This document shows, in pieces, positions 1 through 6,866 of a stretch of DNA of 14,133 nt (position 1 is the first letter of the stretch; the number at the start of each line of letters is the position of its first letter). The position numbers and the translations under genes are program-made. Origin of the DNA: Pseudomonadota bacterium (GTDB lineage Bacteria; Pseudomonadota; Gammaproteobacteria; Burkholderiales; Burkholderiaceae_C); the NCBI GenBank assembly GCA_023410975.1, contig JAEYPG010000636.1, forward strand, positions 1 through 14,133. Direction: 5' to 3'. The notes under the pieces were generated by a model that did not search any database, was not told the DNA's origin, and saw only the letters and a program-made list of their open reading frames with translations.

Positions 1-1
1 G

Positions 2-553
2 CGCGAGGCCGCGCTGCCGCACGTGGGCGACCGCTGGCGCTACCGGGTGCAGGACCAGTTCCGCATCGGCGACCTGTTCGTGAGCGCGCGCGTGGAGGCG
101 GTGACGCCGGAGGGCGTGGCCGAGAGCTGGAGCACCACCTCCGACGCCAAGCTGCGCACGGCGGTGGCGCCACTGGCGCCAGGCTTCCACGAGCTGCCGG
201 GCTGGACGCTGACGCCACCGGAGTTCGCGCCCTACCTGCTGGCCGCGGGCGGCTGGCAGCCGGGGCAGCCGCTGGCGCCGCAGCTGCGGCGGGTGGAACA
301 GGTGAGCGTGCCGCTGCAGGCGCGCGTGGAGGGCGAGGAGGAGATCCAGGTCGCGGCCGGGCGCTTCAGGGCGCTGAAGGTGGTGCTCAGCGGGCGCATC
401 ACGCCGCGGGGAGGCAAGGCGGTGAGCACCGAGCAGGTCGTCTGGTACGCGCCGGCGGCGCGGCGGATGGTGAAGAGCACCGTCACGACCAGCGTGGGCG
501 GCGCGGTGCGGGAGGCGACCAGCTTCGAGCTGGTGGAGTACGAGCTGAGGTGA
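2..553 (+). CDS. Unknown protein, 3' part only (left-truncated)
   Basis: The reading frame is open from base 2, with no credible start or Shine-Dalgarno in view, so the gene begins upstream of the window. About 183 C-terminal residues are visible. They are rich in alternating hydrophobic/polar stretches that look like beta strands (for example GDRWRYRVQDQF near the edge and STEQVVWYAPAARRMVKS near the end). No membrane segment or catalytic motif is seen. The sequence AAGRFRALKVVLSG followed by VWYAPAARRMVK recalls secreted or periplasmic beta-rich proteins (DUF3108-like or similar), but I do not recognise the family with confidence. The stop TGA (551-553) is the second unit of a TGAGG tandem array, so the array begins within the last codons. 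Codon use matches the neighbouring genes. It may or may not belong with the OmpA/sigma cassette downstream. Confidence 0.75.
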   Translation, partial: REAALPHVGDRWRYRVQDQFRIGDLFVSARVEAVTPEGVAESWSTTSDAKLRTAVAPLAPGFHELPGWTLTPPEFAPYLLAAGGWQPGQPLAPQLRRVEQVSVPLQARVEGEEEIQVAAGRFRALKVVLSGRITPRGGKAVSTEQVVWYAPAARRMVKSTVTTSVGGAVREATSFELVEYELR

Positions 554-615
554 GGCGAGGTGAGGTGAGGTGAGGTGAGGTGAGGTGAGGTGAGGCGAGG
601 TGAGGTGAGGCGAGG
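546..615 (+). repeat. Pentanucleotide tandem array, 14 x TGAGG/CGAGG
   Basis: Fourteen uninterrupted 5-bp units run from 546 to 615. Eleven are TGAGG, and those starting at 556, 596 and 611 are CGAGG. The second unit supplies the stop codon of the upstream gene. Losing or gaining units would normally leave that stop in place, because the next unit also begins with TGA. The array ends 30 bp before the TGAAC box of a putative promoter at 646. Its GG pairs every 5 nt could form a two-tetrad G-quadruplex, and each GAGGTGA resembles a Shine-Dalgarno sequence. A unit of 5 bp that is not a multiple of 3 is typical of slippage-prone sequence. Confidence 0.95.
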
Positions 616-645
616 GCGCGGCACCGCGCGCCGCGCACGATTCCT

Positions 646-682
646 TGAACCCAGTCCGGCCCGGCCGCAACCCAGCGGCATC
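646..682 (+). promoter_or_regulatory. Putative promoter of the OmpA-like gene (shared motif, copy A)
   Basis: TGAAC at 646-650 is followed, after 15 bases, by CGCAACCCAGCGGCATC at 666-682, ending 22 bases before the ATG at 705. The same arrangement with identical spacing occurs at 8706-8742 before another gene: TGAAC, 15 bases, then a 17-mer matching at 15 of 17 positions. A GAAC core about 34 bases before a presumed start is reminiscent of ECF-sigma -35 elements, but the downstream half does not match a -10 consensus I know. Promoter function is inferred from position and conservation. Confidence 0.45.
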
Positions 683-704
683 CCTCCCTTCCGGACTCCT
701 CACC

Positions 705-1295
705 ATGACGAAGCGCATCACCTTTGCCGCCACGGTGGCCGTGGCGCTGGCGGCGGCGGCCGCCCTCGTCGCCGCCGACCCGGCCGGGGCGCAGTCGGTG
801 CGGCTCTACGGCGCGGACGAGGCGGTGGACCCGAAGGACGTGGCCGCCATCCTGGCCGCGCCGCCCGCCAGCAAGCCCAAGTTCCGCGGCCTGCGCCTGC
901 TCGACGACGCCTCGCCGGCGCGGGAGGCCATCACGACCGCCGCCGAGCCCGCGGCCGAGGCCGGCGCGCTGGCGCTGCCGGTGCGCTTCGGCTTCAACTC
1001 CGCCGACATCGATCCCGCCGCGCGGCGCCAGCTCGACGCGCTGGCCCAGGGCATCCGGCTGCTGCCGTCCGAGCGCGCCGTGCGCATCGAAGGACACACC
1101 GACGCCGTCGGCGGCGAGGACTACAACGAGCGGCTGTCGCAGCGCCGCGCACAGGCGGTGCGGCAGTACCTGGTGTCGCAGCACGGCATCGCGCCGCAGC
1201 GGCTGCATGCCGTGGGCCTGGGCGAGCACGCGCCGCTGGCCGGGCTCGATCCCGATGCGCCGCAGAACCGGCGCGTGCAGTTCCGCGGCGAGTGA
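705..1295 (+). CDS. OmpA-family peptidoglycan-binding envelope protein
   Basis: This is a 196-residue secreted protein. The start chosen is ATG 705, because it opens a classic signal peptide (MTKR, then an Ala/Val-rich hydrophobic core to about residue 24, with an A-X-A cleavage site near AGAQS, residues 28-31). An upstream in-frame ATG at 645 would place 20 charged and Pro-rich residues before it. Residues 35-90 are a flexible linker. Residues 91-194 form an OmpA C-terminal domain with the hallmark EGHTDAVGG (129-137) and the N-x2-LS-x2-RA-x2-V signature (NERLSQRRAQAV, 141-152). The aspartate of GHTD and the arginine of RRAQ correspond to the residues that hold the diaminopimelate side chain of peptidoglycan in this family. 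There is no beta-barrel, so it probably tethers to or senses the cell wall in the periplasm. No lipobox cysteine is present. The sigma/anti-sigma pair starts 89 bp downstream, suggesting an envelope-stress role. Confidence 0.9.
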   Translation: MTKRITFAATVAVALAAAAALVAADPAGAQSVRLYGADEAVDPKDVAAILAAPPASKPKFRGLRLLDDASPAREAITTAAEPAAEAGALALPVRFGFNSADIDPAARRQLDALAQGIRLLPSERAVRIEGHTDAVGGEDYNERLSQRRAQAVRQYLVSQHGIAPQRLHAVGLGEHAPLAGLDPDAPQNRRVQFRGE

Positions 1296-1384
1296 GCCCC
1301 ACCCGGCGCGCGGTTTCCAATCCTTCAAGGCGGCCTCTACCATGAGCCTTCCATCCCTGCTCGTGCCTTCGGTGCGCTCCCCCC

Positions 1385-1975
1385 ATGGACAACGACGAGG
1401 TGCTGCGCCTGCTTGTGCGCATCGGACAGGGCGACGAGGCGGCCTTCCGGGAGCTGTACCGGGCCTTCTCGCGCCGGCTCTATGCCTACGTGATCAGGAA
1501 ACTCGGTAACGAAGCCCAGGCGGAGGAAATCGTGGCCGACACCCTGTACGAAGTCTGGAAGGCGCCCGCGCGCTTTCGCGGCGAGTCGCAGTTCAGCACC
1601 TGGCTCATCGGCATCGCGCGCAACAAGGTGCTGATGGCCTTCCGCTCGCGCAAGCCCGATGCGGTGTACGAGGACCTGCAGGAGATCGCCGAGGTCATCG
1701 CCAGCGAGGACGCCGGCGCCTTCGAGCAGCTGGCGCAGCGCCAGCGCCGCGAGGGCGTGCAGCACTGCATGGAGCGGCTCTCGGACGACCACCGGGAGGC
1801 CATCCACCTCGTGTTCTACGAGGGGATGTCGCTGGCGGAGGTGGCGCAGGTGCAGTCCTGCCCCGAGAACACCGTCAAGACCCGGCTCTTCCACGCGCGG
1901 CAGAAGCTGCGCAACTGCCTGAAGCTGCTGCTGGAGCGCGAAGGCGGCGGATCGCTCACCGGAGCAGCGCCATGA
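1385..1975 (+). CDS. ECF-type sigma-70 family RNA polymerase sigma factor
   Basis: This 196-residue protein has the usual size and two-domain layout of group 4 (ECF) sigma factors. Region 2 spans about residues 15-90, with the -10-recognition helix around GNEAQAEEIVADTLYEVW and the conserved FSTWLIGIARNKV (70-82). Region 4 spans about 125-180, with LSDDHREAIHLVFYEGMSLAEVA and a helix-turn-helix ending ENTVKTRLFHARQKL (161-175). The linker is acidic. The stop overlaps the next start in ATGA (1972-1975), the classic sigma/anti-sigma coupling. ATG 1385 has no evident Shine-Dalgarno (a C-run precedes it), so initiation may be weak or depend on read-through from the OmpA-like gene. I infer that it directs transcription of envelope or protease genes. 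Whether it recognises the motif at 646-682 is untested. No regulatory extension beyond region 4 is present. Confidence 0.95.
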   Translation: MDNDEVLRLLVRIGQGDEAAFRELYRAFSRRLYAYVIRKLGNEAQAEEIVADTLYEVWKAPARFRGESQFSTWLIGIARNKVLMAFRSRKPDAVYEDLQEIAEVIASEDAGAFEQLAQRQRREGVQHCMERLSDDHREAIHLVFYEGMSLAEVAQVQSCPENTVKTRLFHARQKLRNCLKLLLEREGGGSLTGAAP

Positions 1976-2634
1976 ACGACGAACGACTGGAAGAACTGCT
2001 GCCGTTCTACGTCAACGGCACGCTGGGCAGCGCCGAGCGCGAGCAGGTGGAGAGCTGGCTGCAGGCGCATCCCGAGGCGCAGGCCGAGGCGCAGTGGCTG
2101 CGCTCGCTGCAGGCCAAGGTGCGCGAGGACGTGCCGCCGGTGTCCGCCGAGGTCGGCCTGGAGCGGGCGCTGCAGCGCATCCGTACCGAGGGCCCGGCGC
2201 CGCAGGGCGCGCGGCACGCGGCGCAGCCGGGCTTCGGCGACAAGCTGCGCGGCTGGCTCGCCGCGCTCGTGCCGCAGGCCGTGCTGCGGCCCGCGCTGGC
2301 CGGCGCGGTGGCGCTGGTGGCGGTGCAGGGCGTGGCGATCGTGCAGCTCATGGAGCGCCACCAGGACGACAGCACCGAGCTGCGCGCGCTGCGCGGCAGC
2401 GTGGTGGAGCAGGGGCCGTACCTGAAGCTCAACTTCAAGGCCGACGCGCGCGAGGCCGACATCCGGCTGCTGCTGGTCAACATCCACGGCAGCCTGGCCG
2501 CCGGGCCCGGGCAGCTGGGCGACTACTACGTGCGCGTGCCGGCGCAGCAGATCGACGCCATCACCGCGCAGCTCAAGGGCGATCCCATCGTGGAAGGCCT
2601 GCAGGTGGTGGACGGGCTGCCGGCGCGGCAGTGA
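1972..2634 (+). CDS. Membrane-bound anti-sigma factor, zinc-less, with periplasmic domain
   Basis: This is a 220-residue protein with the order expected of an anti-sigma factor. It has an N-terminal helical cytoplasmic part (MNDERLEELLPFYVNGTL..., residues 1-50), a Pro/Ala linker, one membrane segment at about 104-127 (LRPALAGAVALVAVQGVAIV) and a periplasmic C-terminus (130-220). The H-x3-C-x2-C motif of zinc-binding (ZAS) anti-sigma domains is absent, and there are no cysteines at all. The phrase LPFYVNGTLGSAEREQVESWL keeps the register of the RsiW-like fold. The C-terminal stretch (YLKLNFKADAREADIRLLLVN... GQLGDYYVRVPAQQIDAITAQL...DPIVEGLQVV) has the beta-alpha-beta pattern of peptidase-inhibitor I9/subtilase-propeptide-like domains seen at the end of some betaproteobacterial anti-sigma factors. 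That assignment is from memory of the pattern. Its position, the 4-bp overlap with the sigma gene and the topology make the role clear even though sequence similarity to the family is modest. Confidence 0.85.
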   Translation: MNDERLEELLPFYVNGTLGSAEREQVESWLQAHPEAQAEAQWLRSLQAKVREDVPPVSAEVGLERALQRIRTEGPAPQGARHAAQPGFGDKLRGWLAALVPQAVLRPALAGAVALVAVQGVAIVQLMERHQDDSTELRALRGSVVEQGPYLKLNFKADAREADIRLLLVNIHGSLAAGPGQLGDYYVRVPAQQIDAITAQLKGDPIVEGLQVVDGLPARQ

Positions 2635-2650
2635 GCGATGGTCCCCACTT

Positions 2651-2725
2651 CCGCTGGCCCTGGGCTTGCCGAAGGGCCTGCGGGCCAGCTGGGCAGAAGG
2701 GCTTCGGCAGGCTCGGCTCGACCGG
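2651..2725. repeat. REP-like palindromic element, copy 1
   Basis: The arms at 2651-2674 and 2702-2725 are imperfect inverted repeats flanking a 27-nt loop. The loop itself begins with a small hairpin (GGCCTGCGGGCC). It is clearly related to the element at 11737-11810: the outer arm, the GGCCTG..GGCCAGCTG loop and the orientation all match. Here both arms carry G:C where copy 3 has A:T (TGCCGAAG pairing with CTTCGGCA instead of TGTCGAAG with CTTCGACA), which is a compensatory change. It lies 17 bp after the anti-sigma stop and may act as a transcript-end hairpin before the caspase gene. Confidence 0.85.
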
Positions 2726-2762
2726 GCATCTTTCCAGTCTGGAATGCGAGGAAAGACGAGAC

Positions 2763-3587
2763 ATGCAGCCGCTTCGACGCACCCTGTGCCTGAGCGCCCT
2801 GCTGGCCGCGGCCGGCGTGCGCGCCGCCCCTGCGGCACCGGCCGCCGAGCGCCGCGTGGCGCTGGTGATCGGCAACAGCGCCTACCGCGTGGGGCCGCTG
2901 AAAAACCCGGCGTCCGATGCGCAGGCCATGGCCGGCGCGCTGCGCAGCCTGGGCTTCGAGGTCGCGCTGGTGCAGGACGCCTCGATGCGCGACCTGATCG
3001 AGGCCTTCCGCCGCTTCTCGCTGGACACGCGCAGCGCCGCCGTGCGGCTGATCTTCTACGCCGGCCACGGCGTGCAGGTGAAGGGCCGCAACTACCTGCT
3101 GCCGGTGGACACCGAGATCCGCGCCGAGGAGGAGGTGCCGGCCAAGAGCGCCGACCTCAACGAGCTGCTGGAGCGGCTGGGCACGCTGCCGCAGGGCATC
3201 AACATCGTCATCCTCGACGCCTGCCGCAACAACCCGTTCTCCGGCGCGGAGATCCTGGGTCCGGACGGGCGGCGCCTGAAATTCCGTGGCGCCACGCCGG
3301 CCGGGCTGGCGCCGGTGGAGGCGCCGCTGGGCTCGATGGTGGCCTTCTCCACGGCACCCGGCGGCGTGGCGCTGGACAACCCCAAGGAGGCGCACAGCCT
3401 CTACACCAAGCACCTGCTGGGCGCGCTGCAGACGCCGGGGCTGCCCATCGAGATGCTGTTCAAGCAGGTGCGCCTGAGCGTGGCGCGCGAGACGGGACGC
3501 GTGCAGGTGCCCTGGGAAAGCTCCAGCCTCACCGGCGACTTCTGCTTCAAGCCGGGGCCGGGCGGGGGCTGCACGGTGGTGCGCTAA
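2763..3587 (+). CDS. Secreted caspase-like (peptidase C14) protein
   Basis: This is a 274-residue protein starting at ATG 2763, preceded by GAGGA at 2748-2752. Residues 1-28 look like a signal peptide (QPLRRTLCLSALLAAAGVRAAPA), so export to the periplasm is likely. The caspase/metacaspase p20 domain follows: RRVALVIGNSAYRVGPLKNPASDA (30-53) is the standard first strand and loop, FYAGHGVQ (98-105) carries the catalytic His102, and LDACRNNPF (151-159) carries the catalytic Cys154. Both dyad residues are intact, so it is probably an active cysteine peptidase with basic-residue preference as in bacterial metacaspase relatives. The segment after the Cys (SMVAFSTAPGGVALD) is typical of the family. 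There is no C-terminal repeat or receptor domain. It follows the sigma/anti-sigma pair and a REP-like element. Processing of the anti-sigma periplasmic domain, or of envelope proteins under control of this sigma factor, is a plausible but unproven role. Confidence 0.93.
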   Translation: MQPLRRTLCLSALLAAAGVRAAPAAPAAERRVALVIGNSAYRVGPLKNPASDAQAMAGALRSLGFEVALVQDASMRDLIEAFRRFSLDTRSAAVRLIFYAGHGVQVKGRNYLLPVDTEIRAEEEVPAKSADLNELLERLGTLPQGINIVILDACRNNPFSGAEILGPDGRRLKFRGATPAGLAPVEAPLGSMVAFSTAPGGVALDNPKEAHSLYTKHLLGALQTPGLPIEMLFKQVRLSVARETGRVQVPWESSSLTGDFCFKPGPGGGCTVVR

Positions 3588-3594
3588 GGGTAGG

Positions 3595-3612
3595 CACGGG
3601 CACGGGCACGGG
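3595..3612 (+). repeat. Short tandem repeat, 3 x CACGGG
   Basis: Three exact copies of the hexamer CACGGG stand 7 bp after the caspase stop, within the 120-bp gap 3588-3707. The rest of the gap holds a short GCCCT/AGGGGC hairpin (3668-3682) and an AT-richer GATACACT (3685-3692) that could serve as a -10 element for the next gene, though no convincing -35 is visible. Function is unknown. Confidence 0.6.
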
Positions 3613-3707
3613 TAACGTCCCAAGCGGTGGATGTCCGGTTTCCTGCGGGGGGTGATCCGTCCGTCAAGCCCTGAATAGGGGCGCGATACACTGGTTCACC
3701 CTTACGG

Positions 3708-6700
3708 ATGGTAACCGTTGCGATGTCCCAGCGTCCCGACATGCTCTACCCGGCCGGCTCGGTGCTGATGCACCCGACGCTGAAGCTGGAACGATCCCGG
3801 ATGTACGGCTTTTTCGTTGCCGGGAATCTGGAGCGGCTGCAGGCCAGCGTGGACGCCACGCTCACTGCCGTGGCCGGCGCGAAGATGCGCTTCAAGGTGT
3901 TGTCGCCCTACGTGATGCTCACCTTCACGCAGGTACGGCACGCGTATTCGGACTGGCCGTCCGACGAGGCCAAGGGCTGGGGCGAGGAAACCGACATCGT
4001 CACCTGGGTGCTGGTCGGCCAGTCGAACCATGGCAGCACCGGCATCGATGCGGTGTACCTGTACCCCTGCCACATCTGGGTGGACGACTGCATGGCGCTC
4101 ATCAACGGGCGCGAGCTGTACGGCTACCCGAAGTACGAGTGCCAGTGCACGCTGCCGCAGGACGGCGAGCCGGCCACGCGCCTCACGCTGGCGGCCAAGG
4201 GCTTCGAGCCCTTTTCGCCCGAGACCCGGCTGGCCATGCATCCGCTGCTGGAGGTGCAGGCGGTGGGCGAGGTGCCTGCGCCCACGCCGCTGCGGTCGCT
4301 GGAAGAGCTCATCGAGGAAGCCATCAAGCTGATGGCGGCGAGCCTGCCCGGCTTCCTGGCGCTGGATGCCCAGGGCTGGGAGAGCGTGGCGCAGACCCTG
4401 CGCTCCAGGAGCGTGGAACAGATCTTCCTGAAGCAGCTGCCTGACGGCAGCGGCGTGAAGGCGGTGTACCAGGCGCTGGTCACGGCGCCGGCGCAGATCA
4501 CGTCCCTGGGCAAGGTGCAGCTGCTGCGCGGCGAATACCAGTGCGTCCTGCACCGTTTCGCCAGCTTCCCGCTGGACCGCGCGCTGGGGCTGCAACTGGG
4601 CGCGCAGCCCGCGCTGCTGCCCTTTTGCCTGGACATGGACTTCCAGGTGCCAGCCGCGCGCGAGCTCTACGACAACTCGGTCGTGGCGCCGCAGAAGGTC
4701 GCCATCATCGGCGGCGGCGTGTCCGCCATGACGGCCGCCTTCTACCTCAGCGACGAGCCCGGCTGGCAGAACCAGCGCGAGATCACGGTCTACCAGCAGG
4801 GCTGGCGGCTGGGAGGCAAGGGGGCCAGCGGCCGCAACGCCGCCCTGGGCCAGCGCATCGAGGAGCACGGGCTGCACATCTGGTTCGGCTTCTACGACAA
4901 CGCCTTCAAGACGATAAAGCGCGCCTACGGGCTGCTGGAGCGTCCGCCCGGTGCGCCGCTGGCCACCTGGGACGAGGCCTTCAGGCCGCAGAGCTTCATC
5001 ACGCTGGCCGAGCAGGTGGGGCAGCGCTGGGAAATGTGGCCCCTGGACACGCCGCCCACGCCGGGCGAGCCGGGCCAGGGGCCGGAGCAGGTGAACCTGT
5101 GGCGGCTGACGCTCACCACCTTCGAGTGGATGCGCCAGTGGCTGCACACGCTGTACGCCGACCACACCCCGGCCAGCGTGGCGCCGCACGAGGGCAGCTG
5201 GCTGCACCGCCTGGCGCAGGCCGCCGGGCATGCCGTGGAGCGGCTGGTGCACGATGCCGAGGCCTGCATGGCCGCGCTGCAGGCCTTTGCGCTGGCGCTG
5301 TCCGGGCCGCCGCCCAAGGACTCGACGGAGCTGGCGCTGCTCGTGGAGGGCTTGCAAGGGGTACGCCAGCGGCTGCAGCGCGATTTCGGCAACCCCGCCG
5401 AGGCGGCCCGCGAGGGCGGGACGGACACCGGCGGCGCCGCCGCCGAACTGCGGCGCCTCTACGCCTGCCTCGACCTTGGACTCACGGTGTTCATCGGTGG
5501 GCTGTGCGACGGGGTGTTCGTGCACGGCGCGGACGTGATCAACGACGAGGACTTCCGTGCCTGGCTGCTGCGCCACGGCGCCAACCCGCGCGTCACCGTC
5601 GATTCGCCCCTGGTGCGCGGCTGCTACGACCTGGTCTTCGCCTACGAGGACGGCAACGCCGAGCGGCCGAACATCGAGGCCGGCACCATGCTGCGCGGCA
5701 TGATGCGCATGGCCTTCGACTACCGCGGCGCCTTCATGTGGAAGATGCAGGCCGGCATGGGCGACGTGGTGTTCGCCCCGCTGTACGAGGTGTTGCGCCG
5801 CCGCGGCGTGAAGTTCGCCTTCTTCCATCAGGTCGAGGAGCTGGTGCCCAGTGCCGCGGGCGACACGGTGGAGGAGATCCGCCTTCGGCGCCAGATGGAA
5901 CTGGCCCCGGGCGTGGCCGAGTACCAGCCGCTGGTGGATGTCAAGGGCCTGCCCTGCTGGCCCAGCGCGCCGGACACGGACCAGCTCGATGCGGCCCAGG
6001 CCGCGCTGCTGCAGGACGCGAGCTACGACCTGGAGTCGCACTGGTCGGACTGGGCCGAACGCAACGAGCGCGCTTTGGGCCGCCCGCTGCCCACGCGCAC
6101 GCTGCGGCGCGGCGTGGACTTCGACACGGTGGTGTTCGGCGCCTCCGTCGCCTCGCTGCCGGTGCTCGCGCCCAAGCTCGTGGCGGCCAGCGATCCGCTG
6201 GCTCGCTGCTGCGAGCAGGTCAAGGCGGTGGCGACGCGGGCCTTCCAGACCTGGCAGGTGTGCGACCTGCGCCAGCTCGGCTGGACCCTGCAAGGCCGCG
6301 AAGGCCAGCAGCCCGTGCTCACGGCCTATGCCGAGCCCTTCGACACCTGGGCACCGATGGACCAGCTGCTGTGCCGCGAGGACTGGCCGCCGCTGGACGG
6401 GCCGCGCAACGTGTCCTACTTCTGCAGCGTGCTGCCGCAGGCGGAGTACCCGCCCGCGAGCGACCATGGTTTCCCGGCGCGCGTGAAGCAGGAGGTCAAG
6501 GCCGCGGCGATCGGCACGCTGAGCACCGGCATGCAGCCGCTGTGGCCGGCGGTGGCCACCCGGGGCGGCTTCGACTGGAACGCGCTCTACGACGCCAGCC
6601 GCGGCGAGGGCGTGCAGCGCTTCGATGCCCAGTACTGGCGCGCCAACGTCGACCCGTCCGAGCGCTACGTGCAGAGCCTGGTGGGCAGCAGCCGCTGGCG

Positions 6701-6866
6701 CCTGCCCACCGACGGCAGCGGCTTTGCCAACCTCTACCTGACCGGCGACTGGATACGCACCGGTCTCAACGCCGGCTGCGTCGAGGCGGCCGTGATGGCG
6801 GGCATGCAAGCTTCCCGCGCTATGTGCGGGCACCCTGCAGTGATCGCCGGTGAGCGCGACGGCTGA
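3708..6866 (+). CDS. Acetoacetate decarboxylase-like / phytoene desaturase-like FAD oxidoreductase fusion
   Basis: This is a 1052-residue two-part enzyme. Residues about 10-310 resemble the acetoacetate decarboxylase (ADC) fold: YLYPCHIWVDDCMALINGRELYGYPKYE keeps the family's VD...A...GRE..GYPK core, with Lys142 at the Schiff-base position. The second lysine of the ADC KK pair is Tyr143 here. Residues about 328-1040 are an FAD/NAD(P)-binding oxidoreductase of the phytoene desaturase/amine oxidase superfamily. KVAIIGGGVSAMTAAFYL (330-347) is the dinucleotide-binding beta-alpha-beta with a GxGxxA ending, then YQQGWRLGGKGASGR, the IEEHGLHIWFGFYDNAF motif (384-400) typical of desaturases, and the C-terminal FAD motif NLYLTGDWIRTGLNAGCVEAA (1008-1028). 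A long helical, poorly conserved insertion lies around 480-620. No signal peptide is present, so it is cytoplasmic or membrane-associated. The start may be ATG 3708 or ATG 3723; neither has a good ribosome site. Its end overlaps the next gene by 17 bp. The substrate is unknown; a polyketide, terpenoid or lipid is possible. Confidence 0.85.
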   Translation: MVTVAMSQRPDMLYPAGSVLMHPTLKLERSRMYGFFVAGNLERLQASVDATLTAVAGAKMRFKVLSPYVMLTFTQVRHAYSDWPSDEAKGWGEETDIVTWVLVGQSNHGSTGIDAVYLYPCHIWVDDCMALINGRELYGYPKYECQCTLPQDGEPATRLTLAAKGFEPFSPETRLAMHPLLEVQAVGEVPAPTPLRSLEELIEEAIKLMAASLPGFLALDAQGWESVAQTLRSRSVEQIFLKQLPDGSGVKAVYQALVTAPAQITSLGKVQLLRGEYQCVLHRFASFPLDRALGLQLGAQPALLPFCLDMDFQVPAARELYDNSVVAPQKVAIIGGGVSAMTAAFYLSDEPGWQNQREITVYQQGWRLGGKGASGRNAALGQRIEEHGLHIWFGFYDNAFKTIKRAYGLLERPPGAPLATWDEAFRPQSFITLAEQVGQRWEMWPLDTPPTPGEPGQGPEQVNLWRLTLTTFEWMRQWLHTLYADHTPASVAPHEGSWLHRLAQAAGHAVERLVHDAEACMAALQAFALALSGPPPKDSTELALLVEGLQGVRQRLQRDFGNPAEAAREGGTDTGGAAAELRRLYACLDLGLTVFIGGLCDGVFVHGADVINDEDFRAWLLRHGANPRVTVDSPLVRGCYDLVFAYEDGNAERPNIEAGTMLRGMMRMAFDYRGAFMWKMQAGMGDVVFAPLYEVLRRRGVKFAFFHQVEELVPSAAGDTVEEIRLRRQMELAPGVAEYQPLVDVKGLPCWPSAPDTDQLDAAQAALLQDASYDLESHWSDWAERNERALGRPLPTRTLRRGVDFDTVVFGASVASLPVLAPKLVAASDPLARCCEQVKAVATRAFQTWQVCDLRQLGWTLQGREGQQPVLTAYAEPFDTWAPMDQLLCREDWPPLDGPRNVSYFCSVLPQAEYPPASDHGFPARVKQEVKAAAIGTLSTGMQPLWPAVATRGGFDWNALYDASRGEGVQRFDAQYWRANVDPSERYVQSLVGSSRWRLPTDGSGFANLYLTGDWIRTGLNAGCVEAAVMAGMQASRAMCGHPAVIAGERDG

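Noticed and set aside
546..615. The repeat array considered as a CRISPR or as an origin iteron cluster
   Set aside because: The units are 5 bp with no spacers, and there is no AT-rich region, DnaA box or replication gene nearby.
232..681. A minus-strand frame reading repeated LTSPH pentapeptides
   Set aside because: The peptide repeat is only the translation of the 5-bp DNA array (three units per five codons). There is no ribosome site and no recognisable domain on either side.
2094..2762. A plus-strand extension of the caspase frame upstream into the anti-sigma gene
   Set aside because: The extension is Gly/Ala/Arg shadow sequence of the anti-sigma gene. The signal peptide and ribosome site place the start at 2763.
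3702..6833. A 1043-codon open frame on the minus strand, antisense to the fusion oxidoreductase
   Set aside because: The sequence is low-complexity His/Arg/Gln/Ala-rich with no domain motif, as expected from the reverse of GC-biased codons. The plus strand carries clear enzyme motifs over the same bases.
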